NCBI GenBank assembly: GCA_031283145.1
Contig: JAITCJ010000048.1
Coordinates: forward strand, 1 to 7,282
Reading direction: 5' to 3'
DNA from: Holophagales bacterium
GTDB taxonomy: Bacteria; Acidobacteriota; Holophagae; Holophagales; Holophagaceae
DNA length: 7,282 nt
The notes under the pieces were generated by a model. It made no database searches, had not been told where the DNA came from, and was given only the letters and a program-made list of their open reading frames with translations. Shown one piece after another: positions 7,228 through 7,282 of the stretch; the stretch's first letter is position 1; each line of letters begins with the position of its first letter. The position numbers and the translations under genes are program-made.

Positions 7228-7282
7228 TATAGCATTTTTCGCTTTTATTACTTGCTTAACGATGGGCAAAGCCCACCTACAA
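7228..7282 (-). repeat. Right inverted-repeat arm
   Basis: The reverse complement of this stretch starts TTGTAGGTGGGC and ends ATGCTATA, matching the left arm. One of the three differences (A at 7262) shortens its internal palindrome to TGGGC-AAA-GCCCA (7263-7275). The arm may continue past the window. Confidence 0.85.

Larger units (their letters stand above)
7103..7282. mobile_element. MITE-like non-coding element with long terminal inverted repeats
   Basis: Two 55-base arms (7103-7157 and 7228-7282) match as inverted repeats at 52 of 55 positions. They flank a 70-base centre (7158-7227) with no open reading frame of note. The whole element is at least 180 bases and reaches the window edge, so its right end is not proven. 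Each arm carries its own short palindrome near the outer end. No target-site duplication can be tested because the right flank is missing. Size, lack of coding and long arms fit a miniature inverted-repeat element moved by a transposase elsewhere in the genome. A large structured RNA or bidirectional terminator is the alternative. Confidence 0.6.

Noticed and set aside
7103..7282. CRISPR array or tRNA-like structure in the right-hand non-coding region
   Set aside because: The repeats are inverted and only two in number, with no regular direct repeats or spacers and no cloverleaf.

Overview
This window looks bacterial. It holds four protein genes and one repeat element. No gene is a marker that fixes the phylum. 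The cell-surface features (a secreted beta-propeller and an ExbB-like membrane topology) suggest a Gram-negative-type envelope, but this is inference. Base composition is moderate. An environmental lineage such as Acidobacteria or a Bacteroidetes/Chlorobi relative would fit, but I cannot place it with confidence.

Layout: three genes lie on the minus strand and are read leftward. The phosphatase (3624-6287) comes first, then a small three-helix membrane protein (2964-3533), then a large secreted Asp-box (BNR) beta-propeller protein (1-2805). The propeller gene runs off the left edge just after an Ig-like domain begins. The gaps between these genes are 90 and 158 bases, and no convincing terminator was seen in either, so co-transcription is possible but unproven. 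One gene lies on the plus strand (6273-7022), a short-chain dehydrogenase/reductase with a pteridine-reductase-like active site. It starts divergently from the phosphatase gene, and the two coding regions overlap by 15 bases at their 5' ends. After it, 7023-7282 is non-coding. This stretch has two small hairpins followed by a MITE-like element of at least 180 bases with 55-base terminal inverted repeats (52 of 55 positions matching). The element reaches the right edge.

Working together: the phosphatase has a PDZ-like sensor region, a multi-pass membrane region, a GAF-like domain and a SpoIIE-type PP2C domain with all four metal-binding aspartates. It should therefore be an envelope-linked signalling enzyme acting on a phosphoprotein, typically an anti-sigma-factor antagonist. 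No STAS protein, anti-sigma kinase or sigma factor is visible here, so its target is elsewhere. The small membrane protein and the secreted propeller may be envelope functions neighbouring that signalling gene, but the sequence does not prove a link. I did not find a clearly new multi-gene system. The points most worth a second look are the inverted-repeat element, the overlapping divergent starts, and the divergent ExbB-like protein.
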